Assembly: GCF_900103325.1 (NCBI RefSeq)
Contig: NZ_FMXM01000012.1
Coordinates: 161,774 to 225,773 of the forward strand
Direction: 5' to 3'
Origin: Mesorhizobium qingshengii
GTDB lineage: Bacteria; Pseudomonadota; Alphaproteobacteria; Rhizobiales; Rhizobiaceae
Length of the DNA stretch: 64,000 nt
The notes under the pieces were generated by a model that saw only the letters and a program-made list of their open reading frames with translations, was not told the DNA's origin and searched no databases. Numbering within the stretch: position 1 is the stretch's first letter; each line of letters begins with the position of its first letter. The translations under genes and the position numbers were made by a program. Below are positions 55,660 to 64,000 of the stretch, piece by piece.

Positions 55660-57246
55660 ATGTCAAACGAACTGGAATTCCTTAGCCGGCGTGTCGCGTC
55701 GGGCAAACTGAGCCGTCGTGATTTTCTCGGTCGGGCGGCGGCGCTCGGCGTCACCGCGACCTTCGCTAACTCCCTGCTTTCAGGTGCGGCGCGGGCGGCT
55801 GGCCCGGTCAAGGGCGGCACGCTCAAGGCCGGCCTAGTCGGTGGCGAATCCACCAACAGCCTCGACCCGGCTCTGTTCATGACGCAAGTGCCGTTCGCCT
55901 TCGGCAAGATGTGGGGTGAAATGATCGTCGAGCTGTCGCCGGAGGGCAAGCTCGAGAACCGCATCGCCGAGGAGATCGGCTCATCCGACGACGCCAAGGT
56001 GTGGACGCTGAAGATCCGCGACGGCGTTGAATTCCACAATGGCAAGACGGTGACCGCCGAGGACGTGGCCGCCACGCTCGAGCGCCATTCGGACGAAAAG
56101 TCGAAGTCCGGCGCACTCGGCTACATGAAGGGCATCGAGACCATCAAGGCCAGCGGCAAGGAAGTCGTGCTGACACTGAAGGAGCCGAATGCCGATCTTC
56201 CCTACCTGCTCAGCGACTATCACCTGATTGTCCAGCCCAATGGCGGCAAGGACAAGGCCGATGCAGGTATCTCGGCCGGCCCCTACAAGGTCACCACCAA
56301 CGAGCCCGGCGTGCGCCATGGCGGCGAACGTTTCGCCAACTACTGGCAGGGCGACAAGATGGGCCATGCCGACCAGATCGAGATCATCGTCATCAACGAT
56401 GCGACGGCGCGCACGGCGGCCCTGCAGGGCGGCCAGGTCAACATGATCAACCGCGTCGAGCCGAAGATCGTCGACCTGATCAAGCGGGTGCCGGGCGTGA
56501 CCATCCGCAACCATTCCGGTCCCGGCCACTACGTCTTCATCATGCATTGCAACACGGCGCCGTTCGACAACAACGATTTGCGCATGGCGCTGAAGCTGGC
56601 GATCGACCGCGAGGAGATGCTGAACAAGGTACTGCGCGGCTACGGCTCGCTCGGCAACGACTTCCCGATCAACGCGGCCTATCCGCTGTTCACCGAGATC
56701 GAGCAGCGCAAGTACGATCCCGACAAGGCCAAGTTCCACTACAAGAAGTCGGGCCATGACGGCTCGATCCTGCTGCGCACCTCGGATGTCGCCTTCCCCG
56801 GTGCCGTCGATGCCGCGCAGCTCTTCCAGCAGAGCGCGGCCAAGGCCGGCATCACGCTCGAGGTCAAGCGCGAGCCTGGCGACGGCTACTGGTCGGAAGT
56901 CTGGAACAAGCAGCCCTTCTGCGCCTCCTACTGGGGCGGACGCTCGACACAGGACCAGATGTATTCGACCGCCTATCTGTCGACGGCGGACTGGAACGAC
57001 ACGCGCTTCAAGCGTCCCGATTTCGACAAGATGGTGCTGGCGGCGCGCGCCGAGCTCGACGAAGCCAAGCGCAAGGCGATGTACCACGACATGGCCGTCA
57101 TGGTGCGCGATGAAGGTGGTCTGATCCTGCCGATGTTCAACCAGTTCATCGACGCGACCGGCGCCAAGGTCGACGGTTGGGTCGATGATCCGCATCAGGA
57201 ATTGATGAACGGGTATGCCCTGGCGAAGTGCTGGCTCCAGGCTTGA
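55660..57246 (+). CDS. Peptide-type ABC transporter substrate-binding protein 1
   Basis: 528 residues. The N-terminus has a twin-arginine signal (SRRDFLGRAAALG ... SGAARAAGP), so it is folded before export to the periplasm. Family SBP_bac_5 features: EIVELSPEGKLENRIAEEIG region, VEFHNGKTVTAEDVAATLERH, and LRMALKLAIDREEMLNKVLRG. It binds a short peptide, opine or similar. GAGG lies before the ATG. First of a five-gene transporter unit; the permease begins 16 bp after its stop. It is nearly identical in many stretches to the protein at 60918. Confidence 0.9.
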   Translation: MSNELEFLSRRVASGKLSRRDFLGRAAALGVTATFANSLLSGAARAAGPVKGGTLKAGLVGGESTNSLDPALFMTQVPFAFGKMWGEMIVELSPEGKLENRIAEEIGSSDDAKVWTLKIRDGVEFHNGKTVTAEDVAATLERHSDEKSKSGALGYMKGIETIKASGKEVVLTLKEPNADLPYLLSDYHLIVQPNGGKDKADAGISAGPYKVTTNEPGVRHGGERFANYWQGDKMGHADQIEIIVINDATARTAALQGGQVNMINRVEPKIVDLIKRVPGVTIRNHSGPGHYVFIMHCNTAPFDNNDLRMALKLAIDREEMLNKVLRGYGSLGNDFPINAAYPLFTEIEQRKYDPDKAKFHYKKSGHDGSILLRTSDVAFPGAVDAAQLFQQSAAKAGITLEVKREPGDGYWSEVWNKQPFCASYWGGRSTQDQMYSTAYLSTADWNDTRFKRPDFDKMVLAARAELDEAKRKAMYHDMAVMVRDEGGLILPMFNQFIDATGAKVDGWVDDPHQELMNGYALAKCWLQA

Positions 57247-57262
57247 GCCCGGCTTTGCGGAT

Positions 57263-58222
57263 ATGTCTTCACCCATCCTGAAGCTAATTGCCCAGCGCAT
57301 CGCGCTGGGCATTCTCTTGTTGCTGGCCGTTTCGGTCCTGATTTTCGCCGGCACCCAGATCCTGCCCGGCGATGTCGCGCAAGCCATTCTCGGACAATCG
57401 GCGACGCCGGAGTCGCTCGCCAATCTGCGCGAGCAGCTCGGGCTCAACGATCCGGCCTATATCAGGTATTTCCGCTGGCTCGGCGGCGTGCTGACCGGCG
57501 ACCTCGGCACGGCGATGTCGAGCGGGCAGGATATCGCAACGTCGATCAAGGGACGGTTGTGGAACACGCTGTTCCTCGCCTTCTGGGCTGCCATCGTCGC
57601 GGTACCGCTGGCGATCATCCTGGGCCTGATCGCGGTGCGCTACCGCAATGGCTGGGTCGACAAGCTGATCTCCGGACTGGCGCTCGCGTCGACCTCCTTC
57701 CCCGAATTCTTCATCGGCTACGTGCTCGTCTATTTCTTTGCCGTGAAATGGCAGATCTTTCCGGGCATCTCGACCGTCTATGACGGCATGCCGTTCGGCG
57801 AGCGCATGCAGGCCATCGCCTTGCCGGCGACGGCGCTGACGCTGGTGGTGCTGGCCCACATGATGCGCATGACGCGGGCGGCGATCCTCAACGTCATGCA
57901 GTCGGCCTATGTCGAGACAGCGGAACTGAAGGGCCTGTCGGCCTTCAACGTCATCCGCAAGCATGCCTTCCCCAACGCGATTGCGCCGATCATCAATGTC
58001 GTCATGCTCAACCTCGCCTATCTCATCGTCGGCGTTGTCGTGGTCGAGGTGATCTTCGTCTATCCCGGCATGGGGCAATATCTCGTCGACCACGTCACCA
58101 AGCGCGACGTGCCGGTGGTGCAGGCGGTGGGGCTGATCTTCGCCGCCGTCTATATCGGGCTGAACATCATTGCGGACATAGCGGCGATCGTCGCCAATCC
58201 GCGCCTTCGGCATCCAAAGTAA
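57263..58222 (+). CDS. Peptide-type ABC transporter permease (DppB type)
   Basis: 319 residues, about six membrane helices and the DppB-type coupling loop (ILNVMQSAYVETAELKGLSAFNVIRKHAFPNAIAPIINV). The frame opens at 57215 but ATG at 57263 is the first in the family context. A standard inner-membrane channel half of the transporter. It is followed after 10 bp by the DppC-type gene. Confidence 0.92.
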   Translation: MSSPILKLIAQRIALGILLLLAVSVLIFAGTQILPGDVAQAILGQSATPESLANLREQLGLNDPAYIRYFRWLGGVLTGDLGTAMSSGQDIATSIKGRLWNTLFLAFWAAIVAVPLAIILGLIAVRYRNGWVDKLISGLALASTSFPEFFIGYVLVYFFAVKWQIFPGISTVYDGMPFGERMQAIALPATALTLVVLAHMMRMTRAAILNVMQSAYVETAELKGLSAFNVIRKHAFPNAIAPIINVVMLNLAYLIVGVVVVEVIFVYPGMGQYLVDHVTKRDVPVVQAVGLIFAAVYIGLNIIADIAAIVANPRLRHPK

Positions 58223-58232
58223 GGGGGCGGGT

Positions 58233-59057
58233 ATGCTCGATATCAAACGCATCCCCATCCCGGCGCTGATCGGCATAGTCCTGACCGCCTTGTTCGTCCT
58301 GGCGGCGATCTTCGCGCCGTGGATCGCGCCGCATGGCAATGGCGAGATCGTCGGCGACGTCTGGGAACCGATGTCGGCGACGCATTGGCTGGGCACCGAC
58401 AATCTCGGCCGCGACCTGCTGTCGCGCATGATCTACGGCGCCCGCATCACCCTGTTCATCGCGGTGCTTGCCACAGCGCTGTCGTTCTCGCTGGGCGCCA
58501 TCCTCGGTTTCTCGGCGGCGGTGTTCGGCGGCTGGTTCGACACGCTGCTGTCGCGTCTCGTCGACTTGCTGATGTCGATCCCGACGCTGATCATGGGCCT
58601 CGTCGTGCTCTCCGTGCTGCCGTCCAACCTGGTGACGCTGATCCTGGTGATGGGCATTCTCGATTCGACCCGTGTCTATCGCCTGTCGCGAGCGGTCGCC
58701 GTCGACATCAATGTCATGGACTATGTCGAGGCGGCCAAGCTGCGCGGCGAAGGCAGCGCCTGGATCATCTTCCGCGAGATCCTGCCCAATGCGCTGTCGC
58801 CGCTGGTTTCGGAACTCGGCCTGCGCTTCATCTATGCCGTGCTGTTCCTGTCGACGCTGTCCTTCCTCGGCCTTGGCGTGCAACCGCCGGATGCCGACTG
58901 GGGCGGCATGGTCAAGGAAAACAAGGACGGCATCGTTTTCGGCATCGGGGCTGCACTAATCCCGGCTGCGGCGATCGCCATGCTGGCGATTTCGGTCAAT
59001 CTTGTCGCCGACTGGGTGCTCAACCGCACGACAAGCCTGAAGGGAGGACGCGGCTGA
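58233..59057 (+). CDS. Peptide-type ABC transporter permease (DppC type)
   Basis: 274 residues, about six helices with a DppC-type N-terminus and a coupling loop (VAVDINVMDYVEAAKLRGEGSAWIIFREILPNALSPLV). Its stop overlaps the ATPase start by one base (TGATG). Partners the DppB-type protein. Confidence 0.92.
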   Translation: MLDIKRIPIPALIGIVLTALFVLAAIFAPWIAPHGNGEIVGDVWEPMSATHWLGTDNLGRDLLSRMIYGARITLFIAVLATALSFSLGAILGFSAAVFGGWFDTLLSRLVDLLMSIPTLIMGLVVLSVLPSNLVTLILVMGILDSTRVYRLSRAVAVDINVMDYVEAAKLRGEGSAWIIFREILPNALSPLVSELGLRFIYAVLFLSTLSFLGLGVQPPDADWGGMVKENKDGIVFGIGAALIPAAAIAMLAISVNLVADWVLNRTTSLKGGRG

Positions 59058-60712
59058 TGGCCGACAGCAAAGCGAAGCCTGGCGTGCTGCTCGACATCCG
59101 CAATCTGCGCATCGAGGCCACGGTGTATCCGCCCGGCGAGCCGCCGAAGACGATCACCCTCGTCCACGACGTCTCGCTGACGCTGGAGAAGGGCAAGGTG
59201 CTGGGGCTGATCGGTGAATCCGGCGCCGGCAAGTCGACGATCGGCCTGTCGTCGATGGGCTATGGCCGCGGCGGCGTGCGCATAACGGGCGGTGAGGTCA
59301 TCCTCAACGGCCGCGACATCCTCAAGGGCGGCAAGGAAGGCTTCCGCAAGCTGCGCGGCCGCGAGGTCTGCTATGTCGCGCAATCGGCGGCGGCCGCCTT
59401 CAACCCCGCGCACAGGCTGATGGACCAGGTGGTGGAAGCCACGCTGCTGCACGGCACGGCGACGCGGGCCGAGGCCGAGAAACGCGCCGTCGCGCTGTTC
59501 AAGAAGCTCAGCCTGCCGAACCCGGAAACCATCGGCGAACGCTTTCCGCACCAGGTGTCGGGCGGCCAGCTGCAGCGCGTGATGACGGCGATGGCGCTGT
59601 GCTCCGAGCCGGACCTGATCGTCTTCGACGAGCCCACGACGGCGCTCGACGTGACGACGCAGATCGACGTGCTGGCTGCGATCAAGGACGCCATCCGCGA
59701 CACCCATGTCGCGGCGCTCTACATCACCCATGACCTTGCCGTCGTCGCCCAGGTCTCCGACGAGATCATGGTGCTGCGCCATGGCCGGCTGGTCGAATGG
59801 GGGGGCACGCGCCAGATCATCAAGGAGCCGCGCCAGGAATACACCAATGCGCTGGTGTCCGTACATGAGATCGAACATGCCGAACAGAAGCCAGGCACGA
59901 CGCCATTCCTGTCGGTAAAGAACGTCACCGCCGCCTATGGCGGCGGCCACGTCAAGGTGCTGAAGAACGTCTCGGTTGACATCTATCCAGGCCAGACGCT
60001 GGCCGTCGTCGGCGAATCCGGTTCGGGCAAGTCGACGCTGGCGCGCGCCATCACAGGGCTTTTGCCGCCCGAACAGGGCACGGTGACCTTCGACGGACGC
60101 CCGTTGGCCAACCGGCTGGCCGACCGGCCGAAGGAGGATCTGCGCCAATTGCAAATGATCTACCAGATGGCCGATGTGGCAATGAACCCGCGCCAGACCG
60201 TCGGCACCATCATCGGCCGGCCGCTGGAGTTCTATTTCGGTATGCGCGGCAAGCAGCGCGACGCCCGCGTCGCCGAACTGCTCGACAAGATCGAGATGGG
60301 CAAGGGTTTTATCGACCGCTACCCGGCCGAGCTTTCGGGCGGGCAGAAGCAGCGCGTCTGCATCGCCCGTTCGCTTGCCGCCAAGCCAAAGCTGATCATC
60401 TGCGACGAGGTGACGTCGGCGCTCGATCCGCTGGTGGCGCACGGCATCCTCGAGCTCCTGCTCGAATTGCAGAAGGAGGAGAACGTCGCCTATCTGTTCA
60501 TCACCCATGACCTCGCCACGGTGAAGTCGATCGCCGATTCGATCGCCGTGATGTATCGCGGCGAGGTGGTACGCTATGGGCCGAAGAGCAAGGTGCTGAC
60601 ACCGCCCTTCGACGCCTATACCGACCTTCTCCTGTCATCGGTCCCAGAGATGGAGATCGGCTGGCTGGAAAAGGCGATCAAGGGACGGCGCATGGCCAGC
60701 GCGGGGAACTAG
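59057..60712 (+). CDS. Double ABC ATPase of the peptide-type transporter
   Basis: 551 residues, a fusion of DppD- and DppF-like ATPases. First half: Walker A GESGAGKST, signature VSGGQLQRV, Walker B LIVFDEPTT. Second half: Walker A GESGSGKST, signature LSGGQKQRV, Walker B LIICDEVTS. Both halves look active. Single-chain energiser for the two permeases. It starts one base into the preceding stop. Confidence 0.94.
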   Translation: MADSKAKPGVLLDIRNLRIEATVYPPGEPPKTITLVHDVSLTLEKGKVLGLIGESGAGKSTIGLSSMGYGRGGVRITGGEVILNGRDILKGGKEGFRKLRGREVCYVAQSAAAAFNPAHRLMDQVVEATLLHGTATRAEAEKRAVALFKKLSLPNPETIGERFPHQVSGGQLQRVMTAMALCSEPDLIVFDEPTTALDVTTQIDVLAAIKDAIRDTHVAALYITHDLAVVAQVSDEIMVLRHGRLVEWGGTRQIIKEPRQEYTNALVSVHEIEHAEQKPGTTPFLSVKNVTAAYGGGHVKVLKNVSVDIYPGQTLAVVGESGSGKSTLARAITGLLPPEQGTVTFDGRPLANRLADRPKEDLRQLQMIYQMADVAMNPRQTVGTIIGRPLEFYFGMRGKQRDARVAELLDKIEMGKGFIDRYPAELSGGQKQRVCIARSLAAKPKLIICDEVTSALDPLVAHGILELLLELQKEENVAYLFITHDLATVKSIADSIAVMYRGEVVRYGPKSKVLTPPFDAYTDLLLSSVPEMEIGWLEKAIKGRRMASAGN

Positions 60713-60714
60713 AA

Positions 60715-60780
60715 CAATTCCAGGAAAAACATGAAACGGTTTTCCCGGGAAAAGCGCGTAGCGATTTCCCTAGGGAATTG
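60715..60780. repeat. Dispersed palindromic repeat
   Basis: The outer arms are CAATTCC (60715-60721) and GGAATTG (60774-60780). Inside are the perfect palindromes TTTTCCCGGGAAAA (60740-60753) and TTCCCTAGGGAA (60766-60777). It lies 2 bases after the ATPase gene stop. The sequence resembles a common Rhizobiales intergenic repeat by recollection. The rest of 60781-60917 is the leader of the second binding protein with no recognised element. Confidence 0.6.
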
Positions 60781-60917
60781 CGCCAAAACAAAGGGATGGA
60801 CCTGACCCGCCGGCCAGGGAAGACGGCTGCCGTCATCCGCATGCAACACTCCAGCGCCACACGTCCTTCTGGGCGGGCGCGCCGCTCGTGTGAAATTGTT
60901 TCAAAGGGGGTAGAAAA

Positions 60918-62507
60918 ATGAAAACTGAACTCGACCATCTCGCTGAACTCGCCGGCCAGGGGCGGATATCGCGGCGCGACTTCCTCGGCCGCACCGCGGC
61001 ACTGGGCGTATCTGCGGCGCTGGCGACGACACTGGCGGGAAAAGCCTTCGCGCAGGCGCCGGTCAAGGGCGGCATCCTCAAGGCCGGCCTGCAAGGCGGC
61101 GAATCGACCAACAGCCTCGATCCGGCGCTCAACCTCAGCCAGGTCACCTACAGTTTCGGCAAGCAATGGGGCGAATACCTGGTCCGGCTGATGCCGGACA
61201 ACAGCCTGACAAACATGATCGCCGAGGAGATCGGCGCCGCCAAGGACGCCAGGACCTGGACGATCAAGGTGCGCGACGGCATCGAATTCCACAATGGCAA
61301 GACCGTTACCGCGGAAGACATCGCGGCCACTATCGAACGCCATGCCGACGAGAAATCGAAGTCGGGCGCACTCGGCATCCTCAAGAACATCAAGGGCGTC
61401 AAGGCGAGCGGCAAGGAAGTCATCGTCACGCTTGGCGACGCCGATGCCGACTTCCCCTATCTGATGGCCGACTACCATCTCGTCATCCAGCCGAATGGCG
61501 GCAAGGACAATCCGAATGCCGGCATCAGCGCCGGCCCCTACAAGGTCACCGTCAACCAGCCGGGCGTGCGCCATGGCGGTGAGCGCTTCGCCAATTACTG
61601 GCAAGGCGACAAGATGGGCCATGCCGACCAGATCGAGATCGTCGTCATTAACGACGCGACCGCAAGGCTTGCCGCCCTGCAGGGCGGCCAGGTGCACATG
61701 ATCAACCGCGTCGAGCCCAAGGTGGTCGACCTAGTCAAGCGCATTCCGGGCGTCACCATCGAGAACGTGTCGGGCAAGGGCTACTACCCGTTCAACATGT
61801 TCTGCGACACCGCCCCATTCGACAGCAACGACCTGCGGATGGCGTTGAAACTCGCCATGGACCGCGACGAGATGCTGGAGAAGATCCTGCGCGGATATGG
61901 CTCGGTCGGTAACGACTTCCCGATCAACGAAGCCTATCCGCTGTTTTCCAGCGACATCGAACAGCGCAAGTTCGATCTGGAAAAGGCAGCTGCGCTCTAC
62001 AAGAAGTCCGGCCATAGCGGCTCGATCGTGCTGCGCACCTCGGATGTCGCCTTCCCCGGCGCCGTCGATGCCGCCCAGCTCTACCAGCAGTCCTGCGCCA
62101 AGGCCGGCATCAAGATCGAGATCAAGCGCGAGCCGGGCGATGGCTACTGGTCGGAAGTCTGGAACAAGCAGCCCTTCTCGCTCTCCTACTGGGGTGGGCG
62201 CGCCACGCAGGACCAGATGTACTCCACCGGCTACGTTTCGACCGCCGACTGGAACGATACGCGGTTCAAGCGGCCGGAATTCGACAAGATGCTGTTTGCG
62301 GCGCGCGGCGAGCTCGACCAGGCCAAGCGCAAGGCGATCTACCACGACATGGCGGTGATGATGCGCGATGAAGGCGGGCTGATCGTGCCCTTCTTCAACC
62401 AGTTCATCGACGCCGCCGCCACCAACAAGATCGGCGGCTTCGCCAAGAGCCCGATCGGCGAAATGATGGATGGTTATGCGTTGGCTGAGTGCTGGCTGAA
62501 CGCATAG
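60918..62507 (+). CDS. Peptide-type ABC transporter substrate-binding protein 2
   Basis: 529 residues, a paralogue of the binding protein at 55660. Same architecture: twin-arginine signal (SRRDFLGRTAALG), EFHNGKTVTAEDIAATIERH, PGVRHGGERFANYWQGDKMG, and a similar C-terminus. DNA identity is high in places. It follows the transporter ATPase by 205 bp and has its own leader, so it may extend substrate range by sharing the same permease. Confidence 0.9.
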   Translation: MKTELDHLAELAGQGRISRRDFLGRTAALGVSAALATTLAGKAFAQAPVKGGILKAGLQGGESTNSLDPALNLSQVTYSFGKQWGEYLVRLMPDNSLTNMIAEEIGAAKDARTWTIKVRDGIEFHNGKTVTAEDIAATIERHADEKSKSGALGILKNIKGVKASGKEVIVTLGDADADFPYLMADYHLVIQPNGGKDNPNAGISAGPYKVTVNQPGVRHGGERFANYWQGDKMGHADQIEIVVINDATARLAALQGGQVHMINRVEPKVVDLVKRIPGVTIENVSGKGYYPFNMFCDTAPFDSNDLRMALKLAMDRDEMLEKILRGYGSVGNDFPINEAYPLFSSDIEQRKFDLEKAAALYKKSGHSGSIVLRTSDVAFPGAVDAAQLYQQSCAKAGIKIEIKREPGDGYWSEVWNKQPFSLSYWGGRATQDQMYSTGYVSTADWNDTRFKRPEFDKMLFAARGELDQAKRKAIYHDMAVMMRDEGGLIVPFFNQFIDAAATNKIGGFAKSPIGEMMDGYALAECWLNA

Positions 62508-62604
62508 TCAAATCATGCTCGTTTGATTCACCTGCAGGAACGCCGTGTGCCCGGAACGGCACGCGGCGTTCCCTTATCAACTGCCAAACCGCATGGAGCA
62601 GCCC

Positions 62605-63444
62605 ATGGCGCTCAAATCCAAGCTCTTGCTGATCATCCTCGATGGCGTGCCTTACCGGAACTGGCGCCGGCTGATGGGCAATCTCGAAGGCTGGGTGCAA
62701 TCGGGCGAGGCGCGGGTCTGGACGATGCGCTCCGTGCTGCCGTCGACCTCCGCCTGCTGCTACGCCTCGATCCACACCGGCGTATCGCCACAGGTGCACG
62801 GCATCCTGTCCAACGAGAACCGATTCCGCGTCGGGCAGCCCGACATCTTCTCCGAAGTCAGCAAGGCCGGCGGCAAGACCGGCGCCGTCACCCATTCCTA
62901 CTGGTCGGAATTCTTCCGCGCCTATCCGTTCGACCTGGTCGAGGACATGGAATACGATGAGCCGGGCGGGCCGATCACGCATGGCCGGTTTCACACCATG
63001 ACCGGCTACAACGCCCGCAACCAGATGACGCCAAGCGACGTCGACCTATTCGCGACGCTGACCATGCTGACCAGGCGCCATGGCATCGACTACGGCATCC
63101 TGCACACCTGCACGCTGGACTCGATGGGCCACCGCTTCGGCCACGACTGCCACGAGATGGACCATGCCGTCTATGCGATGGATGGCATGCTGGCGGCTTT
63201 CCTGCCGCGTTGGATCGAAGCCGGCTACGAGGTCATGGTCACCGCCGACCACGGCCAGACCGATCGTGGCCACCATGGCGGCCATGACGAGGAGATGCAG
63301 GATTTTGCGTTGTACTATTTCGGTCCAGGCCAAGGCCCACAGGCCGACACGCTGCTCGACCAGCTGCAACTGGCGCCGACCATCTTGAGCCGCCTCGGGG
63401 TGCCTGTGCCGGCGACGATGAAGGCGAAGCCGTTCCTGAGCTGA
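62605..63444 (+). CDS. Alkaline-phosphatase-superfamily phosphodiesterase
   Basis: 279 residues. Type I phosphodiesterase/nucleotide pyrophosphatase features: metal aspartate in LIILDGVPYRNW, nucleophile region VLPSTSACCYASIHTG, then LDSMGHRFGHDCHEMD and VTADHGQTDRGHHGG with the metal histidines. It hydrolyses phosphodiester or phosphonate bonds in small molecules. Start at MALKSK has GGAG upstream; the ATG at 62593 is in frame. It follows the binding protein by 97 bp and could act on imported nucleotide-like or phosphonate compounds. Confidence 0.86.
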   Translation: MALKSKLLLIILDGVPYRNWRRLMGNLEGWVQSGEARVWTMRSVLPSTSACCYASIHTGVSPQVHGILSNENRFRVGQPDIFSEVSKAGGKTGAVTHSYWSEFFRAYPFDLVEDMEYDEPGGPITHGRFHTMTGYNARNQMTPSDVDLFATLTMLTRRHGIDYGILHTCTLDSMGHRFGHDCHEMDHAVYAMDGMLAAFLPRWIEAGYEVMVTADHGQTDRGHHGGHDEEMQDFALYYFGPGQGPQADTLLDQLQLAPTILSRLGVPVPATMKAKPFLS

Positions 63445-63450
63445 GTGCGG

Positions 63451-63606
63451 TCTTCCCTTCTCCCCTTGTGGGAGAAGGTGGCCTCACGAAGTGAGGTCGG
63501 ATGAGGGGTGTTCCAGCTTGGCGCCGACGGCACTCCGTCACCCACCCCTCAACCGTCTCGGCGCTGCGCGCCGATCCACCTTCTCCCACAAGGGGAGAAG
63601 GGAAGA
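63451..63606. repeat. Long inverted repeat, 31-bp perfect arms
   Basis: Arms 63451-63481 and 63576-63606 are exact reverse complements over 31 bases (TCTTCCCTTCTCCCC at the outer left end). Inside, TGAGGGGTG (63502-63510) pairs with CACCCCTCA (63543-63551). The element lies between the phosphodiesterase gene and the transposase gene and resembles the intergenic repeats common in rhizobial genomes, by recollection. It could also act as a terminator for both flanking genes. Confidence 0.8.
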
Positions 63607-63697
63607 CCCTGCCACTGGCAACACTTCCTTTCTTCGGTTAGCCTCCCCAGAATTCCTTGGCGGAGGATGAACCTTTTTGGACGGTGGGTTCAATAGG

Positions 63698-64000
63698 TCA
63701 TTGCAACACCTTCTGTAGCCTATCGGCGGGCGTTTCGAAGTCCAGGATTTTTCGGGGGCGCTGATTGAGCCGCAGGGCAACGGCGTTGAGTTGGTCCTGC
63801 GAGACGTGGGAGAAGTTGGTAGCTCTGGGGAAATACTGCCTGAGCAGACCGTTGGTATTTTCGTTGCTGCCGCGCTGCCAGGGACTGCGCGGATCGCAGA
63901 AGTAGACCTGTAGGTCGGTGGCAACGGTGAAGCTCTTGTGCCGAGCCATCTCCTTGCCCTGGTCCCATGTCAACGAGCGCCGCAACTCTTCGGGCAATGT
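63698..64000 (-). mobile_element. IS30-family transposase, C-terminal part, cut by window edge
   Basis: The visible C-terminal about 100 residues carry IS30 DDE features: the aspartate in LTWDQGKEMARH and the catalytic glutamate in PWQRGSNENTNGLLRQYFP, ending ADRLQKVLQ. The N-terminus lies beyond 64000. The terminal inverted repeat was not fixed; it should lie between 63607 and 63697. Whether the element is complete cannot be seen. Confidence 0.85.

Noticed and set aside
63607..63697. Terminal inverted repeat of the IS30 element
   Set aside because: A left/right pair cannot be fixed since the other end is outside the window.

Overview
The window looks like a chromosomal stretch of a Rhizobiales alphaproteobacterium, most likely Mesorhizobium or a close relative. 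This is inferred from the high GC content, the dense catabolic and transport gene content (TRAP, Liv and dipeptide-type ABC transporters, purine catabolism through membrane-bound PuuD), an alphaproteobacterial LexA-type box (GAAC-N7-GAAC), and palindromic intergenic repeats of the kind scattered through Mesorhizobium genomes. No rRNA, tRNA or CRISPR array was seen. The species call rests on recollection of these families, not on a database search.

Layout. 1-8.3 kb: a FeeM-like acyl-transfer enzyme, a membrane GGDEF-EAL protein, a fused indolepyruvate ferredoxin oxidoreductase, and an overlapping CGNR zinc-finger regulator/lipoprotein pair. 8.4-14.1 kb: an orphan LivH permease, a TRAP transporter (dctQ, dctM, and a convergent dctP) and a zinc alcohol dehydrogenase. 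14.3-21.5 kb: a class I glutamine amidotransferase, a probable protease inhibitor, a LacI regulator with a probable CTG start plus a 2-hydroxyacid dehydrogenase, a DMT exporter, DUF2000/AraC, MarR, and an intradiol dioxygenase broken by a frameshift. 21.7-25.5 kb: a CobW/G3E GTPase with a His-rich loop, an Imm45-like small protein, a WD40 protein and two uncharacterised proteins. 25.7-31.3 kb: a class III aminotransferase with a glutamine-synthetase-like ligase, then a radical SAM protein and a UdgX fusion behind a LexA box.

31.3-53.4 kb is dominated by purine catabolism. guaD converts guanine to xanthine, xdhABC xanthine to urate, puuD urate to 5-hydroxyisourate, hiuH that to OHCU, and a PuuE-UraD fusion makes allantoin and then allantoate. 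A ureidoglycine aminohydrolase and ureidoglycolate lyase finish at glyoxylate; a glycerate kinase next to guaD could help assimilate it. The allantoate amidohydrolase step is not in the window. Set inside this locus are a LysR regulator, two flavin monooxygenases and a tightly overlapping four-gene cassette: M19 dipeptidase, an unknown 552-residue protein, DUF3726, and a SABATH-type methyltransferase (a family best known from plants). That cassette is the best candidate for an undescribed system here.

53.5-63.4 kb holds a CocE/NonD hydrolase and a dipeptide-type ABC transporter (two permeases and a double ATPase) flanked by two closely similar substrate-binding proteins, followed by a type I phosphodiesterase. 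The window ends in a long inverted repeat and the 3' end of an IS30-family transposase that runs off the right edge.
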